From positions 181,449 to 245,448 of the forward strand of contig CAUYUJ010006535.1 of NCBI GenBank assembly GCA_963575745.1: a stretch of 64,000 nt of DNA. The letters are read 5' to 3'. Below the pieces are notes generated by a model. That model made no database searches, was not told the origin of the DNA, and worked only from the letters and a program-made list of their open reading frames with translations. Source of the DNA: Prorocentrum cordatum (taxonomy: Eukaryota > Sar > Dinophyceae > Prorocentrales > Prorocentraceae). Shown here piece after piece: positions 52,130 through 62,720 of this stretch. Both the position numbers and the translations under genes were made by a program. Numbering within the stretch: the stretch's first letter is position 1; every line of letters begins with the position of its first letter.

Positions 52130-52918
52130 TTAGCTGTCACTGGAAGTAGACGAGGAGGACGAGGAAGAGCAGGGAGAAGGAGAACGGCGCGGAGCAGCCC
52201 GCACAATGGATCGGCCCACGAACGAGACGCGCTTCACGCGCTCACTGGCGTCACCGCCCTCGCAGAACAAAAGTTGCATGAAAAGGTCACTGCATACAGG
52301 CCGAGGCTGGTGGTCAGGCCCCAGAGGAAAGATCTCACGCCGTTGCACCGCAAGCGCTGGGCACACCGCCAATGCATGACGCAAGTACGCGTTACGAAGC
52401 CCACATGCCCGGCATCTCTCAAGGGCGCATGGGTGGTCATCGCCCCCCAACACAGAGAGCGGCCAAGCGCCAGTCATACGCGCCACAGCCCACAATTGAA
52501 AGTGTTTGCAAAAGCGAGGCCCAGACTCCCACGCGAGGAGGGCAGGGTCAGGGAGGGAGGGCCCAGGGCACAGGTCGCAAAAAGAACGGTTAAAGGCTTC
52601 GAGCTTCCGAGACGCGGCCGCGACAAAAGCCGCCCGGTCGTGCTGGAGCAAGGCTGGGCGCACGCAGCCTAGCCGGTGCTCCCTCAGAACCTCCTTCCGG
52701 GCAGCGCGATCCCCCCGCGCAGCCTCGATCCTCTCGGGCGGAAACATGGCGCGGCATAGCAGGTCAGCAGGCGGGGAGGGCAGGCGGCCCAGAAGCCGAA
52801 GCGCCGCGGTCTCCCATGTCGGGGTGCCCATATCCTTCGCCGCGCGAAGGACTACGGCCGCTGGGTGATCGCAGGGCAGCACCTGCAGGCGCGCCCTCGC
52901 CATGATTACCCTCTCCAA
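52130..52918 (-). pseudogene. LINE-C C-terminal region with zinc knuckle
   Basis: Continues the RT frame after the homopolymer slip: ERVIMARARLQVLPCDHPAA, about 260 residues, ending in a Ser/Thr-rich tail. CALERCRACGLRNAYLRHAL followed by AVC supplies CxxC...H...C, aligning in position with the knuckles of LINE-A, -B and -E. No RNase H motifs follow. It presumably binds element RNA or target DNA. Confidence 0.75.
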
Positions 52919-54151
52919 AAAAACGTGTGCCGAGCCGCATTGGCCACCCGCACTGCGCGACTACAAAAGCATGCTTGATGGGAGGGCCTCTTTGGCAGCC
53001 CAACAGACGTCGACCCCAGTTCACTTGGAGCCTATTGAGGGCGGCCTCCGCCCCTGGCGTGCCCGCCAAAAGCGGGGCAGCAAAAAGCACCACGGATTCC
53101 ACGCGCGAGGGGGCCTGGGCGGCCGCGACAGGGATATAGAACCCACCGCTTTGCGCAGCGTGGAGCAACTTGCCGAAACAATCATTCCCCATCGCCGCAA
53201 CCTCACGGAGCAGGGGAAGAAAGGAAAGATCCCCGTCAACCAGGACTCCGAGCAGGCGCTTCACAAGCATTACGGGGCAGCCGGCGTGCGGCGGGGGTGG
53301 CGCCCCAAAGATCGGAAGCACGCAAGTCTTCCCAACCCCATAATTAAACTGAGACTTCATCCTCCTGGCGTACCGCGTGCATGCGGAGGACGCCTCTTCG
53401 GACAACACAGCGCGAACGGCCCCTGCTGACGGACAAGGCGTCGTGATGTCGTCGACGAACTGGACAGGAGGGAGGTGATGCGACCCTGTGGCCTCCACCA
53501 GCGCCACTCTGTCCGGGAGTGCTGGTATTGATCGTAACGCGCGGGAAAGAAAGGCCTCCGCACGTGGCCAGGGGGCGCCTTCTTGTGCAGCGATGCAGGC
53601 CGCCTGCGACACTGCCGAGGCAGACAGAGAGAAATCCCGAGAAGGCATTGCAACATCAACTGATGCACGCACCGCGTCATTGGCATCACGCAAGGCCAAA
53701 CGAGCCAAGAGAGGGACGCGAGAAGCGCACCCCCCAGGCATGGCCTGTTCGATCTCCACAGGGAGAGCGCGCAGCTGCGCATTGAAAGCGTGGACCGAAA
53801 AGCGTCGCCCTTGCGCGGTGCCGCAACCTAGAGCGAAAAAAGGCGTGAGCAAATCGCGGAGCCCTACCACCTGATGATCTTGCGCAAAGACATCGTCAAG
53901 CATCAGCCAGTCGGCTCCCCGAACACCCGCGGCGAAGACGCCCAAGAGCATCCCGTCTAAGCGACGTCGAAGGCCCATTTCTCGTCTGCGATCGCCCACC
54001 AGGTTGGAAGGTCCTGTGCTGCTCTGAGTTGGGCGTTCATGACGAGCGCAATTACCAAAGACATGGCGTCGCCGACGCCTCCCTGCTGGGCTGGACCACA
54101 GTAAGCCTCTATGCAGTGGGAGTTGCGCGCCAGCCAGGCCGCGTCTTGAAC
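52764..54151 (-). pseudogene. LINE-C RT palm, motifs A-D
   Basis: Motif A (ADEKWAFDVA) lies in the upstream frame at about 53980-53950. A frameshift near 53950 then moves to the frame of 53999-52764: ADWLMLDDVFAQDH, FALGCGTAQGRRFSVHAF (motif B), PPVQFVDDITTP (motif C, intact Asp pair) and KSQFNYGVGKTCVLP (motif D), followed by KRLLGVLVDGDLSF. A second frameshift occurs at a run of seven A on the + strand (52917-52923), after which the next frame continues the protein. Catalytic residues are preserved, so decay is recent relative to LINE-E. Confidence 0.8.
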
Positions 54152-56089
54152 CTACGCCATGTCACTGGCAAATGAAACTGGACGCAGGGCAGAGAGCCGA
54201 CGCACTACCGCTGGCCCCGATTTGCGGATCGGGGAAAACTGCCTCAGCGACCAAAGACGCGAGGTAACGCACAGGGCACGCGCCAGGTTCAACAGGGCTC
54301 GCGTGAGACGGAAACCCTCCTCAACCTTAGCACGCACCGCCGCGTTGCACATGCGCACGGTTCGCTTGCCTGGCTTGAGCAGCGCAAGGGCCGCCTCGAC
54401 TTCCTCTTCCGAGTACGGCTGCTCTGGCCCCGCCTGGCCGGAGCTCGCGCCAGCGCGACGGATGGCAGCGACCTGGCTTGACATGCGCGTGCGTTCGGCT
54501 GGGTCCTGCGGGAAGTCATTCTCGGCGCGCGAGCAAAGATCCCTACGGATGGCGTCGAGCATCTCAACTGTCGAGAGAGCCGCGCCAGAAGGCTCGTCCA
54601 CTAGCTGTATGTCGAACCGGGCTGAGGACCTGAAAACGCCCGTGAGGAAGCGTTCTGCCGCGCCTGCGTTCGTGTCCCTAAGGGAAAAATACCGGTGGAC
54701 CGCTTTGCGCCGCTCCTGCCACGCAGCAGTCTCCACGGCGGACTTGTACGCCTCGTGCGTCGGGAAAGACGCGGGACTCAAAGGAGCTCGTGAAGGCGCG
54801 CGCCCCTCGCGAGCACCAACGCGGCTCACCTTCGCGGCCCCGGCAGCGTGACCTACTAAGACGTAAGTGGCGTCCCTCGCCCAAGCCGCGTTGTTGAGCA
54901 CAGCTCGGCGCTGCAGACGAGTGGCGTTACCCCCAAACCAGGGCGGCCTAAGCCACGTGCTTCTGGCGGCCTGCTCCACGGCGTCCGCTAGCACGCCCAG
55001 CAGATCCGAAATACTTTCGAGCGCGGACGTCCACTCGTCCCCAGACGTCCAGGACACTCGCCCAAAGCCCGCAGACCACGAAAGGGCCGGGGAGAAGGGA
55101 ACGTCGACCTGGACAAGCTTGTGGTCCGATAGGCCCACGAACTCATCATAGACAGACACAGGAAGGTAAGCTTCGGCTGGCCCCAAGAACAGATCAATCG
55201 TCGTGCCAGAAACGTGAGTAGGCAAAGGGGGGTTGTAAGCGCGGAGCCCTGCGTCATCGAGCCACGCCTGGATCTCGCGATCTGGGGCTCTCTGTCGACA
55301 ATGGGGGCAGAGGCACCCAACGGCGTGGGAAGCGCAGTACGACAAGTGGAGGTTCGCATCACCCCCGATAAGCAGGCGAGCAGCAGGAAAGCGACGTCGC
55401 AACAGCCGCACGTGGGCAACGATGGACGCCCAAGTGTCCCGGCCCCCGCCGTGGACAGGGTACATTGCGCACAGGACGGCGCTAGGGGTGGTCTCATCGC
55501 CTGCGCCCCACAGCTCAAACCACTGCTCGCGAGTGCTGGAGATTTCGGGGAGTGGCCGGAAAGCATGCTCCAGTTCAGGGCGCAAAAACAAGCCGACGGA
55601 GTCCCAGGCAGAGGACGTGGGCCTTTCCCACAGAAAGGGGAAACCAGGTGGCAAAGAGGCGCCGGATGGAAAACGCGCGCCTGGAAGAATGCACGCGTCG
55701 ACATCCCGCTCTACCAGCGCGTGCGCGACGGCTTCAAGCCGCCACTCGAGCAACAGATCCGAACCTAGTTGCAGGAAGCCCGTGCGTCCCGGGTTGAGGA
55801 TTGCCAAGCGCAGGCTGGATTTCGTGGAGGGGCCTGGCCGACGCCCATACTCACCTGCTCCGACAACTGACGGGTGCAAGCCGCCTACGTACGGGGAGGC
55901 AACTGGCGATCCAGTCGCCGGATTTGCCTCAAACGTTGGGACAATCTCCCTGCGTAGAAACTGTTCGAGATCTTCGGCAATTGCCCACAACAAAGACGTT
56001 TCAGTGCCCGCTTGCCGAGTGACCTCAAGCGGGCGCGGCGACATTAACGCGATGCGCGACCCCGAGAGCCCGGAAACAGCCCCAGCCAT
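54152..56089 (-). pseudogene. LINE-C endonuclease and RT N-terminal region
   Basis: 645 codons. Endonuclease motifs: LRLAILNPGRTG (motif with Asn), VDACILPGARFP (Glu of the usual LQE position replaced), LLIGGDANLHL (GDxN), SGTTIDLFLG and GLSDHKLVQVDV (catalytic Asp-His). A helical linker leads to YSEEEVEAALALLKPGKRTV and RLWSLRQFSPIRKSGPAV...RPVSFASDMA, RT motifs 0-2. The frame ends at TAG (54152-54154), but the same frame continues as RT (AAWLARNSHCIEAY...ADEKWAFDVA, motif A), so the stop is a nonsense mutation and not a natural end. The nick-and-prime role is as for LINE-A ORF2. The missing Glu may mean relaxed or lost nicking. Confidence 0.85.
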
Positions 56090-57071
56090 CTACGATCATC
56101 GATCTCTACCATTCGGCCCCGACCTTGGCCGAGCTTTGGCAACAGGACCCGCGCGCGACCGAGCGGAGAGCGAGGGGGCTCTGCGGGGGCCCATCAACTG
56201 CGATCCTGCGCGGGCCCATTACGACTCTGAGCTTCGCCCTGACCACTCAGCTGCACGATCGCGACGGGAATTTCAAGGCCGGAGACGCACGAAGTACAAC
56301 ATTTGCAGCGAAGATGCGTTTCCAGCATGACTGGCATGTCTGTGACGGGCGCATGCCAAACCACATTTTCCCAGCGCGCGCCCGCTCATTATGAGGGCCA
56401 GAATTGTTCAGAAACTAGACCAGACGAAGACGACGAACATACCACTCTGCGCAGGACTGATGCGCAGGAAGAGGACAACGAGGAAGCGGAGCCACCGCGG
56501 CCACCACGAGGCGGCCGCAGCGCTCCAGGACCTGAGAGGCGCGCGGGCGAAGAAGCACCTCGTCGTCACGGAATAGCCGAGCGCGTCGAGAACATTCGAC
56601 CCGTGGTGCCGAGGCTTTGGAAGCATCCTTTGGTGGCTTAACGAGAGTTTCGATAGTCTGGCCGATGCGTTTTCGGACCATTGCAGACTGCGACGATCGA
56701 AGCAACACGCCCATCCGACCGCTCGTGACTCGTACGCTTGGCCATACACTGTGGGAAGCTGATCGCCATCTGGGACGAGCCAGGCGACGCCACGGACTTG
56801 AACCAGATGCTCCCCAACGAGGTCGCCAAGGGCAACGACCGCGATCTCCACGGCCATCCACATCTCGTAGCCGACCACCACTTGAGACCAGGGGCCACGC
56901 GACCAGTCCCGCTCAAAGTTGACATACCACGCCCGCAGGATCCAGGAGACTGGCCCGCAAGTAATCTGCACGCATTTACTTGCCGGGCCGCCCGACTGCA
57001 GCCGCGGCCCAGGCTGCGCAGGAACACGAGATCTCCGAGCCGCGGGACGCCGTTGAGACACCACTTTCGCC
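56090..57071. other. Coding-like on both strands, unassigned
   Basis: A minus ORF (57079-56408) could be the upstream part of LINE-C, and + frames (AIHCGKLIAIWDEPGDATD near 56740) could be the beginning of the decayed element that follows. I cannot decide between them from sequence alone. Confidence 0.35.
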
Positions 57072-58172
57072 ATGTCCACCCTCTCCTATATGGCTGAGGC
57101 CAGGGCCAAGGCCAAGGCCGAGGCTGACCCTCCAAAGGGAAGGACTAAACGCCCACCAGGGCATCCATCGGTTACGCCGTCATCCTCGCTTTCGAGCTCT
57201 CCGAGCCTTGAATCCTCAACGCGGGAGTTCAGCCCTTGGAATGCGAAGAAAATCGCGATGCCAAAGACGGCCGACCGTAGCGACATAGCCGAGGGGACGG
57301 AGGGATCGCGAACTGCTTTTGGCGGCGATGCAGCTGGGACAGCAGGCGCATCAGGCCCCAGACAAGTCAAGCCCAAAAAGCGTTCGGCATTTGATGCCCC
57401 AGCCGAGATCTCCGACAACGAGAATACCTACACTACGCATGCAACCCAGACCAAGGCGGGCGACCAACAGGTTTTCCTTAACGCACCCGGAAAAAGAGGG
57501 CCCAGGACATCACGACGCAGAAAGGCAGCAAACGACACCAGCCCAAGCCTAAGAGGGCCTTGGCCGAACCACGAGAACTAGTTAGAAAGGACTACAAGGT
57601 ACAAGGACTGTCGCTTGAGGGCCTGAAGGAGAATGTCGAACCGTCTGGCAAGCCTCAATCACCACCTACGGCATCCAGGCATACGCATTCAGAATGCAGT
57701 TCTAGCCCCAAAAATTTTGAATGGCGGCCCGAGCTTAGATCGGCATCAGCATCACAATCGGGGCCCGACAGCGACTATTATGCCAACGAACAACTACAAC
57801 GCGCAATTCGAGCATTTCTCAACGGGGCTTTCCGAGGCAGAGGCCGCGATCGGGGAGACTTTCCCGCATACGGTTCGGGCGATTGGAGAAACCCGACCGC
57901 CGCGGGATCTGGCAAAGGCAACCACGACGTTCCCTGGGGCGAAATGTCTGAGGAGAACAACCCGCGGTTGGAAATGCACGTCGTCGATCTGGCAGTTTAA
58001 GAGACATCTAAAGTCAACATTGAAGTCGAAGAAAAATCAGAAATTGATAAGGTCACCATGGGACTGGAATCGACCCACTCCTTTCGAATATGACAGCAAC
58101 TTCGACCTAGGCGAGGACGGCAGCATCACGCAGGAAGCCATCAACATACTTGGCCGGGATCCAGGCACGGAT
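57072..58172 (+). pseudogene. Disordered N-terminal region upstream of Tpt1-like domain
   Basis: The ORF at 57072-57581 begins MSTLSYMAEARAKAKAEADP and is Lys/Ser/Pro-rich with PRQVKPKKRSAFDAP. A second frame (57560-58000) carries SDYYANEQLQRAIRAFLNGA, FRGRGRDRGDFPAYG and an acidic end. A third frame (to 58172) contains WNRPTPFEYDSNFDLGEDGS leading directly into the Tpt1-like domain. The pieces overlap in different phases, consistent with one disordered, RG-containing protein broken by indels. No catalytic domain is visible in this part. The link to the downstream domain is inferred from continuity of strand and frame only. Confidence 0.35.
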
Positions 58173-58880
58173 GGTGAGAGACTCTCAAAGCTGATTGCTT
58201 CGACGCGCCATCGTCAAACCCTACAAAAGGATGGGTGGATGTCAATGAGATGGCCTGTACCCGATCAGGAGACTATCGCCGTGGCCATAGAATTTACTGG
58301 CTGCGGCATCACACAGCTGATCAACTGGCTTGTATTATTGAGCACACGTCAAGAGGCCACCATAAACACCGTCTCGAGTTCTGCATGAAGCAAGGTACTG
58401 ACGAGAGTGACGAGTGGAACGACGCCTGCCAAGTCCGCGCCACCCAGGACGCTGGCAAAGTCCCCCAGATCGACCCCTCGAAGGTCTACGAGGTATTAGA
58501 TTAGGTGGACATAGATTCGGACACGTTATTTTATGTTCTGATACACGGAACTACAGACGGAGCTCTACGCAGCATACTTCACGGTCCCGCCGGTTTCTCT
58601 TCACGCTTCGGTCGGAAAAGTGGCCGGGGCAGAGGTAGCAGGTCGATGATACACGCCATTCAATATCAATCCCTCTGCGAAAGCATTACATGTGGCTCCC
58701 GACAGTCCTCCGACATAGCTACATGAATGTCCGTGGAGGAACTATTATTAGACGGGGCCACGGTCTACCGTTTCAAGAACGAAGCACTATTTACACTTGG
58801 AATAAATGGTGCGATCCCGACCAAGTACCTCTACCAAGTCATCAACCTCTACCAGAAGAAGATATGGCGCAACCCGCAGC
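58173..58880 (+). pseudogene. Tpt1/KptA-like RNA 2'-phosphotransferase domain, decayed
   Basis: Tpt1/KptA enzymes transfer the 2'-phosphate left at ligated RNA junctions to NAD+. Family landmarks appear in order: GERLSKLIASTRHRQ (LSK...RH, N-terminal catalytic Arg-His), GWVDVNEM (58229 on, new frame), IIEHTSRGHHKHRLEF (K.RF motif), QVRATQDAGKVPQID (counterpart of RA.QGHS, GHS lost), FYVLIHGTTDGALRSIL (HGT motif), GSRSMIH (R..VH motif), then ELLLDGATVYRFKNEALFT and GINGAIPTKYL, matching the family's C-terminal G..FY.S.NGV.L...P..YL. Breaks: a frameshift near 58230, TAG at 58502 and TGA at 58724. About 220 residues would be near normal length. It lies in the middle of retroelement-like debris. 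Assignment is by motif order. Confidence 0.75.
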
Positions 58881-60660
58881 AACAGTCTCACCTGGCAGCG
58901 CCAAGACCATTGCGACGGCCCGCCGCGGGAGAAGCTTGGAGGAAGCTCACCAAAGAGGAGTACCCAGCACTACACGTCGCTCGACCACGTAAGGCACCAC
59001 CTCCATGATTGGCACCATAAACACTAGGCGCAATTCCGCCACCTGGACCACCTCCATTAGGGCCACGCAGGTCACGTGGTACGACACCACTTCTGGGCCC
59101 CAGTCGGACGTGGAAACGCGACACTAGTCCGATAAGCGGCACGATCAGCATCATGATCGACTCCTACGAGGTTGCACCAACACTACAAGGTGGAGCGGTT
59201 CCAGCATCTGTTGCATCCACACAGCCGCTACAATCAGAATCTGAGGACGCTATGATGGCGCACGTTCCGTGGAATCGAGGACGACCCCGCCCTCCAGGCA
59301 GGGCAAGTCCCCTACGACAGGCGTGGCTGGGACGACCTGAACAGAAGCAACGCCAGGCACTGGCACATGGCACTGGCCAGAATATGTCGAGGACTCCTGC
59401 AGCAACGGCCACGGTCCATGGGGGCGCAACCGTCACTGCCGGCCAGCACTTTCCAGGTCACGACATAGGTTGGCTGGGGTTAGTGCCGACGAAGTACGCG
59501 ACAGGTTCCACCTACTGCGCCTTGTTGGAGAGGCCCATGACGAGCAGAACATATGCCAACGAGCACTCCTCCGGCAACAGGCAGCCGGCAGGCTGCAACG
59601 GAGGGGAGGGACCCTACAACAAGGCCTGCCGTTTACGGCGGGTGATCGGACGCCTCCTTACGCATGGCACCACTACAGACGATCGAACACCATACGTTCA
59701 TTCTATGTTCGCCAGGCCAGGCTGCATGGATCTGCAACTAACCCCACGAAAACCAGCAGATTTACCCGCCATCCCCGAAGTCTTCGCCGAGCAGACTGGA
59801 CGACCTTTCATCACCAGCGAATCGACTCAACAATCGCTACCTGCGACAGAGAGTTGACGAAGTACTTCAACTGCCGGCTACCAGAATGGGCGGCCGAGCC
59901 GCATTGCGCAGGACAGCATGATCCGAACAACGCTGCCGATGAAGAAAAACAAGGCGCACTTCCTGGACTCGGCGCGTAGAATTATTCAAGAGCCGCCCCA
60001 CCGCACATCCAAGACATCCTCGCCACACCACAAAAGGCCATGAGACGCACAGCACAGCTTGACCAACAACGTCAAAGTTGACAGCCGTCAGCTGGCGGAG
60101 CACTTCATCAAATGACCCTCGTGGAAGAGCAACCTCGCAAAGGGAAATACCGATTGCCCACAGATCCGACGCTGATGTCACGCGCTCCGATGGCAACGAC
60201 AGCGCACGCAGCACCTGCCTCGAATATCCTTCGGACTTTCTTGGTACGCATACAGTGCAAACATGCATATCGCGAAGGTTCTCGGCACCGACGCATGGCT
60301 ATGTGGATGGGCGGCGAGGCCCCGGACTGCCCCAACTGCAAGGCACCAGGATTGCCAAAGCATTCTTTTCATTTCATGGTACGACTCCCATGGAGGATGT
60401 AGTTTGATCGTTTCGGCACTACGCCAATAGCGCGATGAACAACACCAGCACGCTGCACCACCAGCCACAGCACCGGCAGCAGCACCAGCCTCACTACCAT
60501 CTGCCACACCTACCAGCGCCCAGTCGGAATGAGAGCTTCCAAAAAAAGCGACGCACACCCAAGATCCAATTGCGGCATGGACCACGACGCAGGACCCCGA
60601 CTTCTCACACCTGCCCTTGACGAGTTTGCGACGAGGACTTTTTGAGGGGCCCGCGGTGAC
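58881..60660 (+). pseudogene. Unassigned decayed coding region
   Basis: After the Tpt1-like domain the frame continues (KKIWRNPQQQSH, RKLTKEEYPALH) to a TGA near 59008. Frames between 59153 and 59979 are open but without motifs. Near 60310-60360 MWMGGEAPDCPNCKAPGLPK contains a CxxC pair. Stops and phase changes are frequent. Continuity with the flanking domains suggests a single ancient ORF, but this is inference. Confidence 0.3.
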
Positions 60661-60699
60661 GCGAACCCCCAGTCGGTTCGGATAAAGACAACATCCAGA

Positions 60700-60858
60700 A
60701 CCAAGTTGCCCAAGGGATTGCCGTCGATGCTACTTGACTTGGGTTCATGCATCAATCTCATCGGCGACCAGAGTTTGGGGCGCGTGCTCATCGCCGTCAT
60801 CGCCAAGCACCGCCTGTCCACGACATTCATCAAGACGGGCCAACCGTCTAGATGTGAA
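60700..60858 (+). pseudogene. Retropepsin-like aspartic protease motif
   Basis: Reads TKLPKGLPSMLLDLGSCINL followed by IGDQSLGRVLIAV, ending at TAG (60858-60860). LLDLGSxxNLIG fits the [IVL][LIV]D[TS]G[AS]xxN[LV][IV] active-site strand of retroelement proteases (Leu replaces Thr/Ser after Asp). Such proteases cut Gag-Pol. A stop lies shortly upstream in frame, so the domain is isolated and nonfunctional. Short motif, moderate certainty. Confidence 0.45.
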
Positions 60859-61359
60859 TAGAGTTAGGCACTGTTCTGTAACACGCGATGGCATGGCGAA
60901 CATCGCCATCGCCGTGAAGCACAAGGACCGCAGCCAAAGAGACGCTTTTACAGAAAACGTCGCAACCGCTTCTGGACTATTGGCTACCCTCGGAAAACCA
61001 TCGACGCAGGAAAAGGATGACATTATCACTCCCCGGCGCTGGAGGACACACTATCCAAATGGATTGGTCCGCTAGAGTATTACCGATGCTTGAATCACCT
61101 AGAGGACACCTCGTTACACCGCGCGGCCACTTCGACTTCGTGACGCAGCACGACATCAACACGACAGAGACAACAGGCGCCGAGACGTGCAGGCGGAAGC
61201 TGGCTCTGGCAATCGAGGACACTCGACCCAGCAATTGGTAACATCTTCTTCTACGGGTCAACACAACAGGTTACTGGAATGATCGTGTCCCAAATAAGCG
61301 ATCTGGTCCGCGTTGGCAGAAGATCCAGATACTGGTAGCCAAAATCCCAGATCCCCAAG

Positions 61360-61761
61360 ATGAATGTCAACCTCTTTGGACCACCAGGTTACTTCTGGCA
61401 TTTACCTCCAATGCGTGAATTCCTACACGACCACAGATTCAGTGTATTACGTATGCGCTTGTGCCACCTTGGACATATGTGCGATGTTAACACGCTCCAG
61501 GTGGCACATATTCAGATCATTTCCGCACGACAGATACCACCACGTACCTGGCCATGTACCTGTCCAGTAGAAATCAAGGGATACATCCTAGATTGGTTAG
61601 GGGAGATTGAACATCATAGTAAAGTGGAGATACGACACCCTGACCAAGCTTACCCCTGCCCTGGCCCAGCATTTGATGGCACATACCACCAGGACCCATA
61701 TTTACCGCAGCCTGCACAAGCGATGCGACTCCAGTGCTACCCGGCTGATCAAATCGAATGA
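61360..61761 (+). pseudogene. Cys-containing RMRxCxLG domain fragment
   Basis: A 133-codon open frame: FGPPGYFWHLPPMREFL, SVLRMRLCHLGHMCD, IPPRTWPCTCPVEIKGYILD and WLGEIEHHSK. The pattern RMRxCxLG, then WxCxC and a ...LDW.G...H phrase, recalls a domain I associate with dinoflagellate retroelement-like proteins from memory. I cannot name a function. Four Cys and several His suggest metal binding. It starts about 500 bp after the protease motif on the same strand, with intervening stops. Confidence 0.4.
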
Positions 61762-62459
61762 CCCTGACCCGAAGGTGTTTGACTGGAACTTGGTCGTTCG
61801 AAAAGTTACACTGAACATTGCTCGACACAACCAAAGAATACAGGATATCCAGGTCAAGGAGACACCATCGGATGCGACTGGGAAGCACGATGACCACCTC
61901 GAGTCAAAAATAAACACGCGTGCTTGTACTCTAGGGAGGAGGAGAAGAGTGCAGCTCCTCTCCGAAACTAGGTGCCGAATCTTCCTTCCCTCCTACTGTG
62001 GCTGATGGTCGGGGCATCACCCTTGCGTCGTCAGCCGCGCAAGTGGATCATGGAAACACGACTGACAGCACGCCGCACCGACGCGCGCATGCGACAGAAG
62101 GGGAAGCAGAACAGAGACCCAAGTACGTGGGGGACGGCACCGACGACTGCGGGGATGGCCTTAGCGGTCTGGGCAAGAATAGCACTCTCACGGTGCATGG
62201 CGCCCAGTTCGAAGACCTCTACATGAGCAGTGGCGACTCCGATTATGAGAACATCTTCCTGGGCACATGCACTCGCAATATGCGTCAACGCGCCCACCGC
62301 AACATCATTTCCTCCATTTGATACGGAAAGAGTGGGTACCGAGACATCGTGGAATTGCGCGGGGGGAAAGGTGGCATTTCCGAGGTAGTCTTCATCCGAT
62401 GACGGTTTTCAGCAGGCAACCTAGACAGCGAGCAGTTTCGTGGATTTGGGCGATCCCAA

Positions 62460-62720
62460 GGTCCAACGAGCTGTAGGTAGACAACTTCCTGGGCACTCGC
62501 TACCTTCTGGCTGCTATCTCACAGCAAAACTGCAGAACGACTGCTCCCAACTCGCGGTTCCAGCGCACAGCCAATTACAGCACGTGGGAAAAGCACCACG
62601 AGACGGACCCCCCGCTCATCCGGTTCTGCGGACGAGTGGCCTTCCGACAAGAAAAACTAGGCCGGTACTGGATGCGAGAACAGCCGGCGGCATTCTGGAT
62701 AGATGATTCAATCTTGGACA
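62460..62720 (+). pseudogene. Pol/Gag-like fragment (QEKLGRYWMREQP)
   Basis: One frame reads DPPLIRFCGRVAFRQEKLGR then YWMREQPAAFWIDD (about 62608-62705). A Q..LGR.F..EQP..S.LW pattern is one I associate with dinoflagellate copia-like polyproteins. Phase changes lie on both sides. Tentative. Confidence 0.35.

Larger units (their letters stand above)
52063..56089 (-). mobile_element. LINE-C: APE-type non-LTR retrotransposon, minus strand
   Basis: Minus-strand order: endonuclease (56089-55050), RT (54450-53100), thumb/linker, zinc knuckle (about 52440-52370), Ser-rich end (TAG near 52130). After about 40 bp of 3' UTR come four heptamers, GTTGCTC/TTTGCTC in minus orientation (52090-52063), then a poly(T) tract. 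Some LINEs end in short tandem repeats instead of poly(A), so the heptamers may be its true 3' terminus. No ORF1 or SL relic is visible upstream. Confidence 0.85.

Noticed and set aside
53487-53874. + strand ORFs antisense to LINE-C
   Set aside because: Shadows of the minus-strand RT, which has ordered catalytic motifs.
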